A DNA stretch of 64,000 nucleotides from Warburgia ugandensis (Eukaryota; Streptophyta; Magnoliopsida; Canellales; Canellaceae): assembly GCA_035236585.1 (NCBI GenBank), contig CP141136.1, positions 31,766,949 through 31,830,948 of the forward strand. Reading direction: 5' to 3'. This document shows, piece by piece, positions 12,880 to 24,600 of the stretch. Under the pieces are notes generated by a model. That model had not been told where the DNA came from. It made no database searches and was given only the letters and a program-made list of their open reading frames with translations. Position 1 is the stretch's first letter, and each line of letters opens with the position of its first letter. A program made the translations under genes and the position numbers.

Positions 12880-13696
12880 GCCATAAAACTAAACCCCATC
12901 TCCACCACATAATTCTCAGCCTTCATTTTAAAAGAATGAGTCAAAATCAAAACTCAGTGGTCTGCAGTCAACCACAAAGCTTCAATATGAAAAGGCTTAC
13001 ACGAGAGCTAGATAATTTCATGGAGGGCCCATCGTTGGCAAGAGTTATATACAAATAGCTTAGATAATTACCATGTGATCCTAGATATACTTGTGCTTGC
13101 TCCTATTTTTCTTTGCAAAGACTGCATATGCATCTTTTTAAGTGCAACATCCACAATATATGAAAAAAAGATGGCAACCTTTGGCTTTGCAGTGGTCGAA
13201 TAATAAATAATAAATTCTTAACCAAGGATTTGATACCTCTTGAAAAAAACCTCTCTCTACTCTCGTGCTAATTTTTCTTAATTTTAACTACCAAAGGCTT
13301 TCACATTTTTCACCTTGCCTTTATCTTAGTCCCTTTCCTCCAAACCACTCACTTTCCATGTGGTCACGTTTTTCTTTTCTCTGGTGCATGAATTGTTTAC
13401 CGATAGTGCTATGAACTAATTGTACCAAACTCATGCATCATGTGCAGGCCACACCACAAGATAAGGCATATGATGCATCATATATTATTGTACTTGCTCA
13501 TGTATTTACAATTAAATGGTACCTAGGCTATATTATAACCCAGTTAAGTAGTTTACATTTTGACCCAAATAAAGTGTTGTACCTTTGTTATAAGTCATCA
13601 ATGCAATGGAGTTTTAGGGAAAGTTCAAACCAATTTGAACACTCACATAACAGTAGTAATAAGGTGGGGGTTGGCCAACATATAAGGCAATGGCTT
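12880..13696. other. Intergenic, no gene seen
   Basis: AT-rich sequence between the solo LTR and the Copia remnant. The open frame at 13433-13750 overlaps the start of the antisense Copia pol fragment and has no recognisable motif. Confidence 0.4.
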
Positions 13697-14418
13697 TCAC
13701 ATCTCTCTATCTATAGAGAGATCTGCTGTGTGAGCATCCCACCCTGTTAGTAAGGTGTTACATGTGCTTTGTAGGCCATACTCAATCTTTCTTTCCAATG
13801 AGTCCATTTTTCTTGATGTGGAAGCCATACTAATAAGGTTGTTGCATTCAGTTTGAAAGGCATGGTTTTCTAAAAAATCATCAACATATGTAGGAAAGTA
13901 GATGGCCACAACTTTATGATTGTAGATGAAAAGTGAAGTATTGGTTTTTGACTTATGAAATTCTTGATCGAGAAGAAATGCATGAAGACGAAAGTACCAT
14001 TGCTTTCTTAAGACCGTAGATGGATTTTTCGTTTGAGTAAACAGGCATGATTTGGTTTGGTCCTATCCACAAAGCTCCTCGGTTATGTCATATGAACACC
14101 TTCTTGAAGCTTATAGTAGGTGTTATTTACATCCAGTTGCTTGCTTGATCAGCCAAGAGAGATGGCAAGCGTAAGAATTATCTAGATCGCAGTAGTGTTT
14201 TGTGGCAGAACTTAAGGTTTCTTTAAAATGCACTCCTTCACATTGATGAAACCCCTTGCCTACTATACAGGCTTCGACTCGTTCAAGAGATTCATCATTC
14301 TTCGTTTTCACTCAGAAAGACCCTCCCGCTGCCCATGAGATTTATTGACAGTTTCCTTAGAACTAAAAACCCATGTACCGTTAATTTGGCAGGGCATTAT
14401 ATTCCTCGCCCACAGAAC
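13697..14418 (-). pseudogene. Copia reverse transcriptase fragment, decayed
   Basis: On the minus strand the translated pieces follow the Copia (RVT_2) reverse transcriptase in order: INGTWV, GFHQCEGVHFKETLS, SKQLDVNNTY, EGVHMT, and SFVDRTKPNHACLLKRKIH. They then reach the palm region near 13900, where YVDDFL is read at 13878-13895. Frameshifts and stops break the frame many times. The upstream part of the same pol gene lies at 15074-15946, split from this piece by a solo LTR. Recognised from family motifs only. Confidence 0.75.
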
Positions 14419-14423
14419 CTTGT

Positions 14424-15068
14424 TGTCAGCTCTTTAGTTTGTGGCATAGTAAGGGAAGTATGTGGTGGCACAAAAATATTGTATTAAGTGACACCAAAAT
14501 ATTATGCCAAGTGGCATCAAAACGTAGTGATAAGTGACATAAATTCTTTGTGGCTTGTGGCACAAGGTAGTTATGAATTGTTCCAATATATGGCACATAA
14601 AGGAGATGACTCCAAGGTAATTATGGGCAGTTCCTAACATACGGCACAATGGGAGATGCTCTCCAAAGAAGTTGTACATGGTTTCATCTATGGCAGCAAA
14701 GGAATATGACTCAATGTAGTTTTAAGCTAGTTGCTAAGTTATGATTGATGATAAGACCTAAGGCGGGTAGGTTGTAACCACCAAGCAGTTTTTGTTGTAG
14801 TCTATTTAAAGACATGCCTAGTTTCACAAAGGGAAGAGAGTGTGAGATGCCTCACATTGTGTATAACCTAAGACATATATCCATATAATTTAAAAGTGAA
14901 TAAAAAGATTAGGCTATTGCTTGTAAACTGTGTGTAACTTGGATTCGATTGCACAAAGTATTTGTGTCCCTCTTTGTTGCGATAGAGAAAGTTGTAAGGC
15001 TGACTAAGTGAGCCATTTAGTGCTGCACTGACGGCAAAAATTCGTGTGAAAAAGTTACCTCTGTAACA
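14424..15068 (+). mobile_element. 645-bp solo LTR nested in the Copia remnant
   Basis: The stretch starts TGTCAGCTC and ends CTCTGTAACA. It has a TATA-like TCTATTTAAAG at 14801-14811 and polyadenylation-type AT-rich sequence near 14880-14910. It is flanked by CTTGT (14419-14423) and CTTGC (15069-15073), a target duplication with one mismatch. Removing it with one duplication brings the two halves of the surrounding minus-strand Copia pol into register at the usual EEYNAL region, which supports both boundaries. Its direction is inferred from the TATA position. Confidence 0.72.
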
Positions 15069-15073
15069 CTTGC

Positions 15074-15946
15074 CATGTTGGTACTTCAAAAGCACCAATG
15101 AATGATTTTGCTTCAGTGGGAAGTGAATTAAAGGATAGGCTGGTTGTAGCTACATTAGTTTGGGGACGAAATCTAGACCCAGTTAACACAGGACGAGTTC
15201 ATTGAGGAACTTGAGGCTGAAGATGAGTTTGTCGTTGGGCGGATAAGTGAGACATTCGATAAGATAAAGAGAACGATGATATCAAATAGATAGAAGAGGC
15301 AATGGATTTGTGGACTTAGCATGTTGTAGAGGATGCAATGGGCATTAGGGCGTGTTGTGACTCAGACAAGGTAGGCACCCATTAGATGGACCGAATTGTA
15401 GCAGTAGTGCTGGTGCATTAGAAGGATTTCCCAAAGATGGCTCTCCACGTGGTCGACTACAAGGAAGGATGACTGAGGGCGAGTGAGATATCCATTTAGG
15501 AAGTGACATTGGAGAAGACTCTAAGTTCCGTTAAGATGCGTTCTATGAACTTGACATGTCTAGAAAGATAGAGTTTGCCAAGTAAGAAATCATAGCGCAA
15601 ATATCCCTTGGACATCTAAAGTATACTAGAAAGACCAAGGTCTAGAACGATCATTAAGCTTGTGTTTGACATATGGTCATAGCCATGGGCAACACAAGCA
15701 ACCGAATCCATGTAAAGAATTAAAATCTGGATTTTTATCAAACAAACGAGTAGATAAAAGTTCAAATGAAATTGAAGAATGAGGCAATTGGTCGGAGAGA
15801 TGCACGATAATTTGAATGCATATGACCAACAAGTGACAAGAAGATTAGCATGAATAAGCAACATGAGGCTGGTTTCAAGTAATTGCTCTGTTTTCTTTCT
15901 GCGACGCCCTTCGTGTTCACGCATATGCTGGTAAGAAGTTTTGCTA
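15074..15946 (-). pseudogene. Copia integrase to early reverse transcriptase fragment, decayed
   Basis: The minus-strand reading SYQHMREHEGRRRKKTEQLL continues ETSLMLLIHANL and CWSYAFK. This corresponds to the end of the Copia integrase core, where the usual text has QNG.AERKHRH, then E..LTLL..A.LP, then FW..AF. The following residues (VACVAHGY) fit the FGC.CYP region. Downstream toward 15074 the frame is lost but the order matches pol. It is the 5' part of the same element as 13697-14418. Confidence 0.7.
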
Positions 15947-16126
15947 AAGGGATAGTCCCGGTGCACGAAGCTCTCACATATGCGGGGTACAGGAAAGGGA
16001 CAGACTGCAAAGTTCACTAGTATGTTATCTTATCTTACATTTTGCAAGAAGTTATTTTTACGCCTTGAACCTGTGACCTCAAGTTCATACGACAACAACT
16101 TTATTGTTGCACTAAGGCTCCCCTTC
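15947..16126 (-). mobile_element. Au-type SINE, minus strand
   Basis: Full-length tRNA-derived SINE: its 3' end reads as GTCCCGGTGCACGAAGCTC at the left, and the tRNA-like head (minus-strand GGGGAGCC) is at the right. In between are the family landmarks CTTACATTTTGCAAGAAG, the GACCTCAAG box and TTGTTGCACTAAGGCTCC. It is inserted at the edge of the Copia integrase remnant. Assignment to the Au SINE family is by recognition of this consensus. Confidence 0.8.
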
Positions 16127-16186
16127 AATTAACATAACGAGTGAATAGCAAATAAAAATATTTATATTATTTATTTCTTTTTGTAG

Positions 16187-16342
16187 AAGTGGAGCCTTAG
16201 TACAATGATAGAGCTGTCATTGTGTGACCTTGAGGTCATAGGCTCTAGACATGAAAGGCAAGAAGCTATTGACCCTTTAATCTGCCTCTTTTCTAGACCC
16301 AGCATATACTTAGCTTGGTGCCCTGGCTGCCCTTTTTTTTTA
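16187..16342 (+). mobile_element. Au-type SINE, plus strand, diverged
   Basis: It begins GAAGTGGAGCCTTAGTAC and has the tRNA-like GTGACCTTGAGGTCA box. It ends GGCTGCCC followed by a T run, as Au SINEs do. It lies 60 bp from the oppositely oriented copy at 15947-16126, head to head. Confidence 0.7.
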
Positions 16343-18220
16343 TCATTTTATTTTGTACATTTTGGTTAACAAAAGAACTTTGCATTTTTACCAAAATTTA
16401 TTTATTTTTCTCTAGCCTTTTCAACCTCTTAAATTCAAAGAAGGTTTTGCTTCTCATTTTGAGACGGTAATGGGATCAGCAATTGACAAAGCATTGGAAA
16501 GCGAGATTCTTCTCAAAGAAAGGCGCTAACTTCATTATTTTTTTGGCTAAATGGCTTTTCCAGGGACAAAGACCATTGGACGAATGGCGTGGATCGTCAA
16601 ACGTGAGCTCTAGAAGAGGACACATAATGAACGTAATTGTCATAAGACTGAACATGTAATGCGAAAAGATTAACTAATGCTAGAATTTCTATCTGGCAGT
16701 CATCCTAGGCATTGACCAGATTCAAGTAGTCAACTTTCCAACGCAGGCATTTAACCTCCCCAGTCATCACCATTGGCCACATCTCGATCAGACGATCCTA
16801 GCCGTTCATCCGTAAGCCCTAGTCAAAATATGTTACCTGTTACATCATCAACTATATGATCTTCTAGATGACACCAACCACGACTAAATGGGTCGTCTCG
16901 CAAGGGCTTACATCAAAATCGTTACAAATTCAATTCAACGTCATACTCCACGTCTTCCAAATCCACAGAATTATAAAACAAGAGAAAGTGGAGTAGGAGG
17001 CTGCTGTCGTTCGGCAAATAATTATGAAAACAATAAAATATGGTATATCGGGGGCCAAAATTCAAATTTGTATTTCTATTGGACCCATGTCCATTGGCTT
17101 CCACCCCAAATACTTGCTCAGGCTCACAAGTGCCACGTGGGCATTATGGAATTTGTTACTCTGGTAGCTGGCGGCAAGTCGGCCCCACTTTCTTCTAGAA
17201 AGTAAATATTCAAAAAGTTTAGAAAAAATCGGTAAAAATTTATTTTGCACATATGCGTTTAAGTTCTTAAGTTGAAATGTTTATCAGTAATATTTGAAAA
17301 CATGGTAAATTATTTGTAAAATAGAAGTTTTATAAGGTAAAGTTATATTAATTTCAAAATAGTAGAACGTTTAAATTGTTTTAAAAATTTGTGGCGTAGT
17401 AAAAATTGAGGCTTTTTTCAAAAGATTTTCAAGTATTCAAAAAATTTAGAACCATCAATACTCGTTTTGAATGGGACCAAAAACCAATCCGCTTATATTT
17501 TAATGCTCTACAAGTTTACCAGCGTGGATCAGAGATCTCGAGGGTGGAGAAAGTCAAGCCTCTTAGTATTGGCGTCTAGAAATTAAAAGAGTTCGAGTGG
17601 GCTCCACCTTCATTTCTTGACTGATCTAACATTTTGTTCGTCGGATTCGCAGCTCTGCAAGATGGATGAGTACAATATGAATTCACCATCCATCTATATT
17701 TCAGATTTTAAGACTCTCCTTTTATAATAAACGCGAACGGTTTGGAATACTCAGAAAATGGAGGGTTTAGAGCAAATGAGGGAGTGGATTCCTTCCCCGC
17801 TTTTGTGAGAACCTAAAAATGAAATGAAATGATACTTTGGGACTCGTTTTGGATTACCAAAAGAAGATATAGACGGCGACAGTAGTGACCAGTTGCCACG
17901 CAGATTTGTTGCTGCTGTCCGCGTTACTGCGCTGTACCCCGTTCAACGATAGAGACACTCGGCAATGAAGAAAGACAACAACTTACGCACGCACTCACGC
18001 GCTGACGGCTTTCCCTTCTTCCTTTCTTCTTCGTCTCTGCTTTTGAAATAGACCAACAACTTTAACCCAGTTTTCGTCCGTTTTATTTCAAATGGAAATG
18101 CTCTCCAACTTCCGCGTTACTTCTCTTTCTCTGCTTCTTTAATGGAGAAGAAGAGGAGGAAGAAGAAGAAGGAGGGCGCGTTGTTGTTCTAGAGAGACAT
18201 TGAGTGCTTCCTTTGTGGTT
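16343..18220. other. Upstream region and presumed promoter / 5' UTR of the GINT1-type gene
   Basis: No other gene is visible. From about 17860 the sequence becomes GC-richer than the flanking repeats. A purine-rich GAAGAAGAGG-type stretch at 18144-18177 lies just before the start codon and is typical of plant 5' UTRs. I cannot fix a TATA box or transcription start. Confidence 0.4.
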
Positions 18221-18517
18221 ATGGGTTCGAGTTCTATGGTGGGCAATAGCAGCAACGGTGGTGGTTGCTGTGATATGACTCTCAAGTGCTGGTGTCGATG
18301 GAGATGGGATCATTGTTTTCTTTCTACAACTTTTCTTTTCTTTGTTTCATCCGTTCTTGTGTTTGGATCCATTGCCGCCCTCTTCGTTTGGCTCACTTTC
18401 TCCCCCTATGCCTGGCCTGTCCTTTCTTCATTTGGCTGTCAGGAAGATAACGAGGGTTCCTGGTCTATTGGCATGTTTTATGGCGATTCCCCATTTACCT
18501 TGAAACCCATTGAATCG
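18221..18517 (+). CDS. GINT1: GINT1-type gene, exon 1
   Basis: It encodes residues 1-99: a Ser/Gly/Cys-rich start, a tryptophan-rich basic stretch (CWCRWRWD), the first membrane segment and the conserved GMFYGDSPFTLKPIES end. The donor GTAATA follows at 18518. The open frame continues past this point into the (CT)n tract, but that continuation is intron. Confidence 0.9.
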
Positions 18518-18525
18518 GTAATACT

Positions 18526-18614
<89 letters not shown>

Positions 18615-21600
18615 CTTTGGGTTTCAGATTGTGGGGTTGTTTTGTTTTGGTTGGTTCATGGGTCTTTCCGTTTGCTTCTTAATTTGGGTGGGTTTTTGGG
18701 AACAGAAGAATATATGGAAGGATGAAAGTGCAGCGTGGCCAGTGGCGAATCCTGTTGTGACTTGTGCTACTTCTTCTGATGCTGGGTTTCCTAGTAATTT
18801 TGTGGCTGACCCATTTCTCTTTGTTCAGGTATACGAGTCGTGAGTAGTCTCGCATTTCTATCTTTGTTATTTTTCTCTTTTACTCGTCTATATATTTGGT
18901 TTCTATAAATATCTCTAAGAGAGCTTTTGTTGCCTTGTTAGTTCTTCATAAATTTGGGGCTCTGTTTTGGGAACTTCAAGACATTTGCAGCGGTTGAGTT
19001 CTATTGAATATAGGCATACTTCGGCATTTGAGCATTTGTCCAAACAATTCGGTGGATGATTCTTTCATTCTTTAAGGTTGAGTTTGGATGTACATCCGAG
19101 TTGGATGGGAGTGCATTTTGACCTTTTAAGTTGCAGTCCATCTGAAATTTGTCTGCCTGTAGAGTCCAGCAGAAATGGCCCAAAATTTACCTAACTAGAG
19201 AGTCGCCATACATCAACGCATCACGCCCTATAGACTCTTCTATTTGCTTCTTATGTGGTACTCTTGGCCTGATCTCCTTATCTAGGACACGTCTCACTTC
19301 TCTTGCAACTAAAATCATCATTATAGAATGGACCCATAACCACCTTGACTTCTACTGTTTCTGCCAACGTTGTAGTTCTACAGGGTTAAGTTGGAAACAT
19401 TATCTCCTGAAATACCAAGTTGATGCATACACTTGTGAGAGGTGCAATGTAAGCTGAGATAGTATTATAAGAGTACCACAACCAAAGCGATAATGATGCG
19501 GGAAGGATGCTAACTACAGCAGTATTTAACTTATGTTCAACTGTTATCATGTATTAAATTTGTCAGCAGAAACTCCATGCTGACTATCAGAAAATGTTGA
19601 ACTCTAGAACTCAAAAAAGTAGTTGATTGAATTCGGAGCATTCACCGCTGAAATACAGCATCATATCATGCAAACTGTATAAGAGATGAATTCAGATATT
19701 ACACTAAAGAAGAAGATATATCATTCCAATATTAGAGAAAGCTGTTAAATATACATAAAAACTGACTTTTGTTGTTTTAAGGCCTCGTAGATCCTAATAT
19801 GGTCCTAATGTAAACCTTAGCAACTCAAGAATGTTTACATAAATCAGAAAACAAGCACAAGCAAAATTAAATGGATACTGACCTTGTGACATCCCGGGTT
19901 TTTATAACACTTTTTCATAAATCTTTTTATTTGTGGGGCCCCGAGTTTGAAAAACTATTTAGAAACCAAACAGCGGAAAAATAAGTTTGAAAAGAAGACC
20001 TTAAAAATCCCGAGTGTCATTTTTTTTTTATATAAAAACAAGAATTTTCAGAGGAATGAATATCACATTCCTATAAAAAATCCGGCATAGTCTACTCTGT
20101 ATTTTGGACCCCGTGCATTTAACGCATGCAATGTGACAACTTGATAGACACTATATATATATTGAAAATACATAATGGAGACTCTGTCTCCCTCGAAAAT
20201 ACACCCACACACGTCTATTTGAATCCACTCCAATCACAGCTACATCTCTATAACTCCATTTACATATCCATTTGTAAATAAAACGAAGTTATATTAAGTA
20301 CTCATCACCTCAATTTATCAAGTTATAACTATATTGCAAACCTGATTATTATACCTGCCATGTTCTTCTCTTTAGATCTTTATCCCCATCTTTTGCTCCC
20401 TTTTTCTTATTCTAATTCTTCAAACCTAAGATATTATAAACAATTTACAATGTCTCAGCAAGCTTGCGTTTGTGTAGGTAGTTTCATTATAAACATATAT
20501 TATGCAGTGTTAACTTTAATAAAAGACAACTAACATTATGTTGGTCAATTTCGTAGCACGTGATGCATAATAAGTAGTGTAGAGGATTTTGAAATCTCAA
20601 CTATGCCATTTCAATTTTGTATCATGTCTAATCAGCTCAAATCATTAGTTTCACATTCAAGCATATTGTTTCAAAATGATTATAATCTTTGTAAGCATCT
20701 TACAAGATATAGAAAATCATCACAACTCTCATCATGCATCAAGATCAATAGAGGAAAGAATTTAAACCATGAAATGCTAAAATACAATAAAGTAGTTCAC
20801 TACCGCTGATCATGAGTACTCATCATCGATCTAAAATACCAGGGTGCTACGCACATGTACTATCATGCAATATACATATAAGATAGAAAATATGGGACCC
20901 TATGTGCTAATATCGAGGCAAACAAATTCCCTGCACCATAAGAGTTTTCCATAGTAGACACCCATAGCAGACATCTTGTAGCTCGACGCTCCATTAGGGA
21001 CCGCTTACTAGGACCAACCAACACCGTCAGACACCCCATTTACGTCTAGGTATTTAGTAATAATCAATCTCAGAAGGATGATGATCAGTCATCAATCTTC
21101 CTAGCACAATATCCACTGACCCCAACATCTCCTCCACAACCTAGAAATGCTAGGCGTCATCATGTACCATCATAACATGTAAAATCATATAATCTTATGT
21201 ACTAGTGGATTCATGAATCAATCTCATAATACTATATAAAAGCAACCCTTACCTGGTTTGTGTTGAAGTTTACATATTCTTCGTTATTTCCTAATACATG
21301 AAATTCATGTAGTTTCCAAATATGTTTTCACATACCAGTTCCAATCTGATGGTAAAACAATATAGAATTCTAAACAAGTGTGTTGCATGAAATACATGTA
21401 TGTTAACTGCATACGTCAAAAGATCAAATCCCTTAATCTCAGGCAATTTCAAACATGATAAATTAGTTATCAATGATCTTCATGTTTCAATAACATATGT
21501 TGATGTCCAAACTACCCACCCCCTTATCACGTTCCTCGATTTAGTTATCTCCTTATCAATTCATTGATCAACTTGTCGACATTTCAGATTCCATATCAAT

Positions 21601-24600
21601 ATCAAGTTATATTAACAATTATCAAAGGAATCTATTCTAGACTTAATTAGATAGTTTGATAATCTATTAATCGTAGAACCATTAAGTTTCATATTATCCA
21701 TCACTCACCATATGATCTCAACCACTGAAATTGTTGGTTCATTTTCCATACCGTAGATCATCTGAGGTCAAATAGGGTTCTAATCAGCCATTCACCAATG
21801 GCTAATCACTGATCAGATGTGAGGAATAGTGTCAGGTTACTCTATGATTTACTGCTCATTCTGTAGGTTAGTGATCCGATAGCTAGAAGTGTCAGATCTT
21901 AATCTCAACATGTTATTAAACATTTTAGGTAATGAATTAATAAAAATTAGCTCATCCTATGTCAATTTAACGTCTAGGGATGTAATGGCAGCATTTGATC
22001 ACAGATCAGGCATCGCCAGGTCCCTATTCCTTCACTATCCGATCAAATGGTCCAGATTATTCATCAATTTCAACCTAGATCTTTTAATTTCACCATATCT
22101 TAGCTAATTCCATGTTTTAGAACGCATCTGTGGTGTTTGATCATTGATCAGACGTTAACAAGTTACTGTGTGAATTGTAACAGATCGAACGGCTGAGATT
22201 GTCCGATCGGTTTTCAGCCTAGATTGACAATCTCAGTTAGATCGGCTAACATTAGGCACTTAATTACCTATCTCTAAGTTTTGATTTGAAAATAGACGGT
22301 TGGATCATCTACAAAACCTAAATCTAGCATAAACAGTGGGGATTCTGCAAAATACCTCAACTCACAAGTTGGGTTTTGTAGATCTACCTTTTGGATGCAT
22401 TTTCGTGTGTTTTTCACCCTTGGATGAGCTAGATTGATTGTCGTTTTGCAGTAAACCTTCCGATCGTGTCGCGCACATCGTTCATCTGTCCGTTTGACGG
22501 TTCAGATCATCTCGGATTCCCCATCTACCTTGGGGGTTTTGGTCGCTGCATCCTTCTGAAGACAATGATCGGCCTGGATCATTGATCTTATAGACCTCCA
22601 GCCATAGCAGATGATTTGAATCATGTTTAAGAGTTCTTCTAATCCTCAGCAATTCATGGTGATGGGGAATCAAAACAACAGGGAACAAATTGCTAGAATT
22701 AGGGACTCTTAAATAACCTCTTAATCACGATTATCCTTCCATCAAGGATAGTAGTAATTGTCCAAAAAAAAAAAAAAATCATGTGTAATGCAAAAACAAA
22801 AACTGTCATCCCCAATAGCATTTAGGCTAGTAACTAGGTACCTGTCATAACCATGATACCCACGTTCGTTTTGAATTTTTAAATCTTAAGGAACATAAGA
22901 AATAGAAAAATTCTAACACCTAATCCTTTATCTTTTAACTTTACATGCGGACCACCTTCATTTTTCTTTGTTATTTCTTTTGAATGATATACCTTTGGAG
23001 GTTTCTTTAACTAGCAAAAGAAGAATAAATTTGCTTACATAGTTAGTTTGTCGCCATAAAGGTACACGGATTGAATTGATTCAGAAGAGATTTCAAATTG
23101 GGAGGATCAGTTTGGTCAGCTGTTGCTTCCAACATGTCATGGTTAATGGGTGACGAACATCCATGCCTTTGATAATGAAGAATGGAGAGACTTCTGACAC
23201 AGGAAGTTGGTTGAAGATCATAAAAGATGGAGACAAAGGTTGGGAGGATAAAGTGGACACCTTATGGTGTGTGGGTGCTTGTTGATGGCTGGCATTGTGG
23301 GCATTCATGTGGCAAGCTGGGAAAGCAGGTTACTATATGGCACAAGTAAGATTTATTGGTATCACATTAGTAATGAGTCAGACATGAGCAAAGTAATGAA
23401 GACGGAAGTCAGAGATGAGAATTGAGCATATATCTTGTGATTGTAGAGGAAATAGCTAAAAGTATGGTGCCTATGATCAGAGAATGGATCTTAGGGCCAT
23501 ATAAAAAATTGCAAAAATTAGGCCAGTCAAACTAAGGTAGAAGAGTCTGTTTGAAGGTGATCCAACTAACTCTATTTGAAAACAAAGGGAAATAGATATC
23601 TACTTTAGCATCTGCACAGCAGATAAAGCATGTTGGTTGAGTTGGTCCTGCCCTGAGTGGGAATAGGAGGAACAATTCAAGAAAGAGAGAATAGCAAGAT
23701 TTTCACTTGAATCATGTTCAAGAGAGCCAATAATTGCATCCCAAGCAGATTCCCATCTGATATGCCACTGCAAAGTGAGAGAAGTGATGGTTTTTCCTAA
23801 TAATCAATAGAATACTAGAGGTCTTAGAAGTCCATAGAAAGGTCGTAGTAGAAGTTATCGAGATAGAAAAATGTAGAAACTGTAATGGTGTAGGAAATGT
23901 AAAAGGAGAAGTAAGAGAGGCCCTGTAGGGCATTGGCACTAGATACTCAGAAGGTGTGGATTTTTTGCCAATAAGATTGAAAGAAGAAAAAACTGATTTT
24001 GAGTGAGATGTTTTTGCAGTTTAAAGATGAAACTTAAGGAGGATGTGGTATAACTCTTTAGAAGGTTATGAAAAGATGGGTTCTCCTTGACAATTGGTAG
24101 GTAGTTCTACTTAATTCAATATTGACATGAAAGTACCATCCGTGACACAGTGACATTTTTTATCTCGTGGTTATTTATTGACCTTTGATAAGCAGATCTT
24201 AGTAAATATGGTATAATCATTGAGTGCTCAGTCTATGAGCTGGCTGGATAAACTAATTTCAGAATCTTTACCTGATTTTGCAGCTGGATATGGGTTCTGC
24301 GTGAACATTGCCCTTAAGTTTTGAAACTTCCGCAGCTTGAGGAACTAGAAATGGTGGATAGAACAATCATATGTGTTCCATATCTCTGTATGCATGCTTT
24401 GCTAATAAAACAAAAGGATGAAACAGAAACATAGAAGAATCTACAATTGCATGATGGTGAGGTATTTAACTTTGCACTTAGTTGCTTAGGATACAACATG
24501 TAAGACAAAGGAGTGGGGGGTCTGGGAATTACATGGAAGGGGAGAGAGGTAATATTCTTTGCCCAACAGTTAAACTAATTAGCTCTTTCCCCCAAAAGTC

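Noticed and set aside
13433-13750. 105-codon plus-strand frame as a gene
   Set aside because: It overlaps antisense Copia pol and has no recognisable motif.
18200-18682. 160-codon open frame taken as one exon
   Set aside because: It begins at TTG and runs through the (CT)n tract. GINT1 conservation and splice sites show that coding ends at 18517; the Leu-Ser run is intron.
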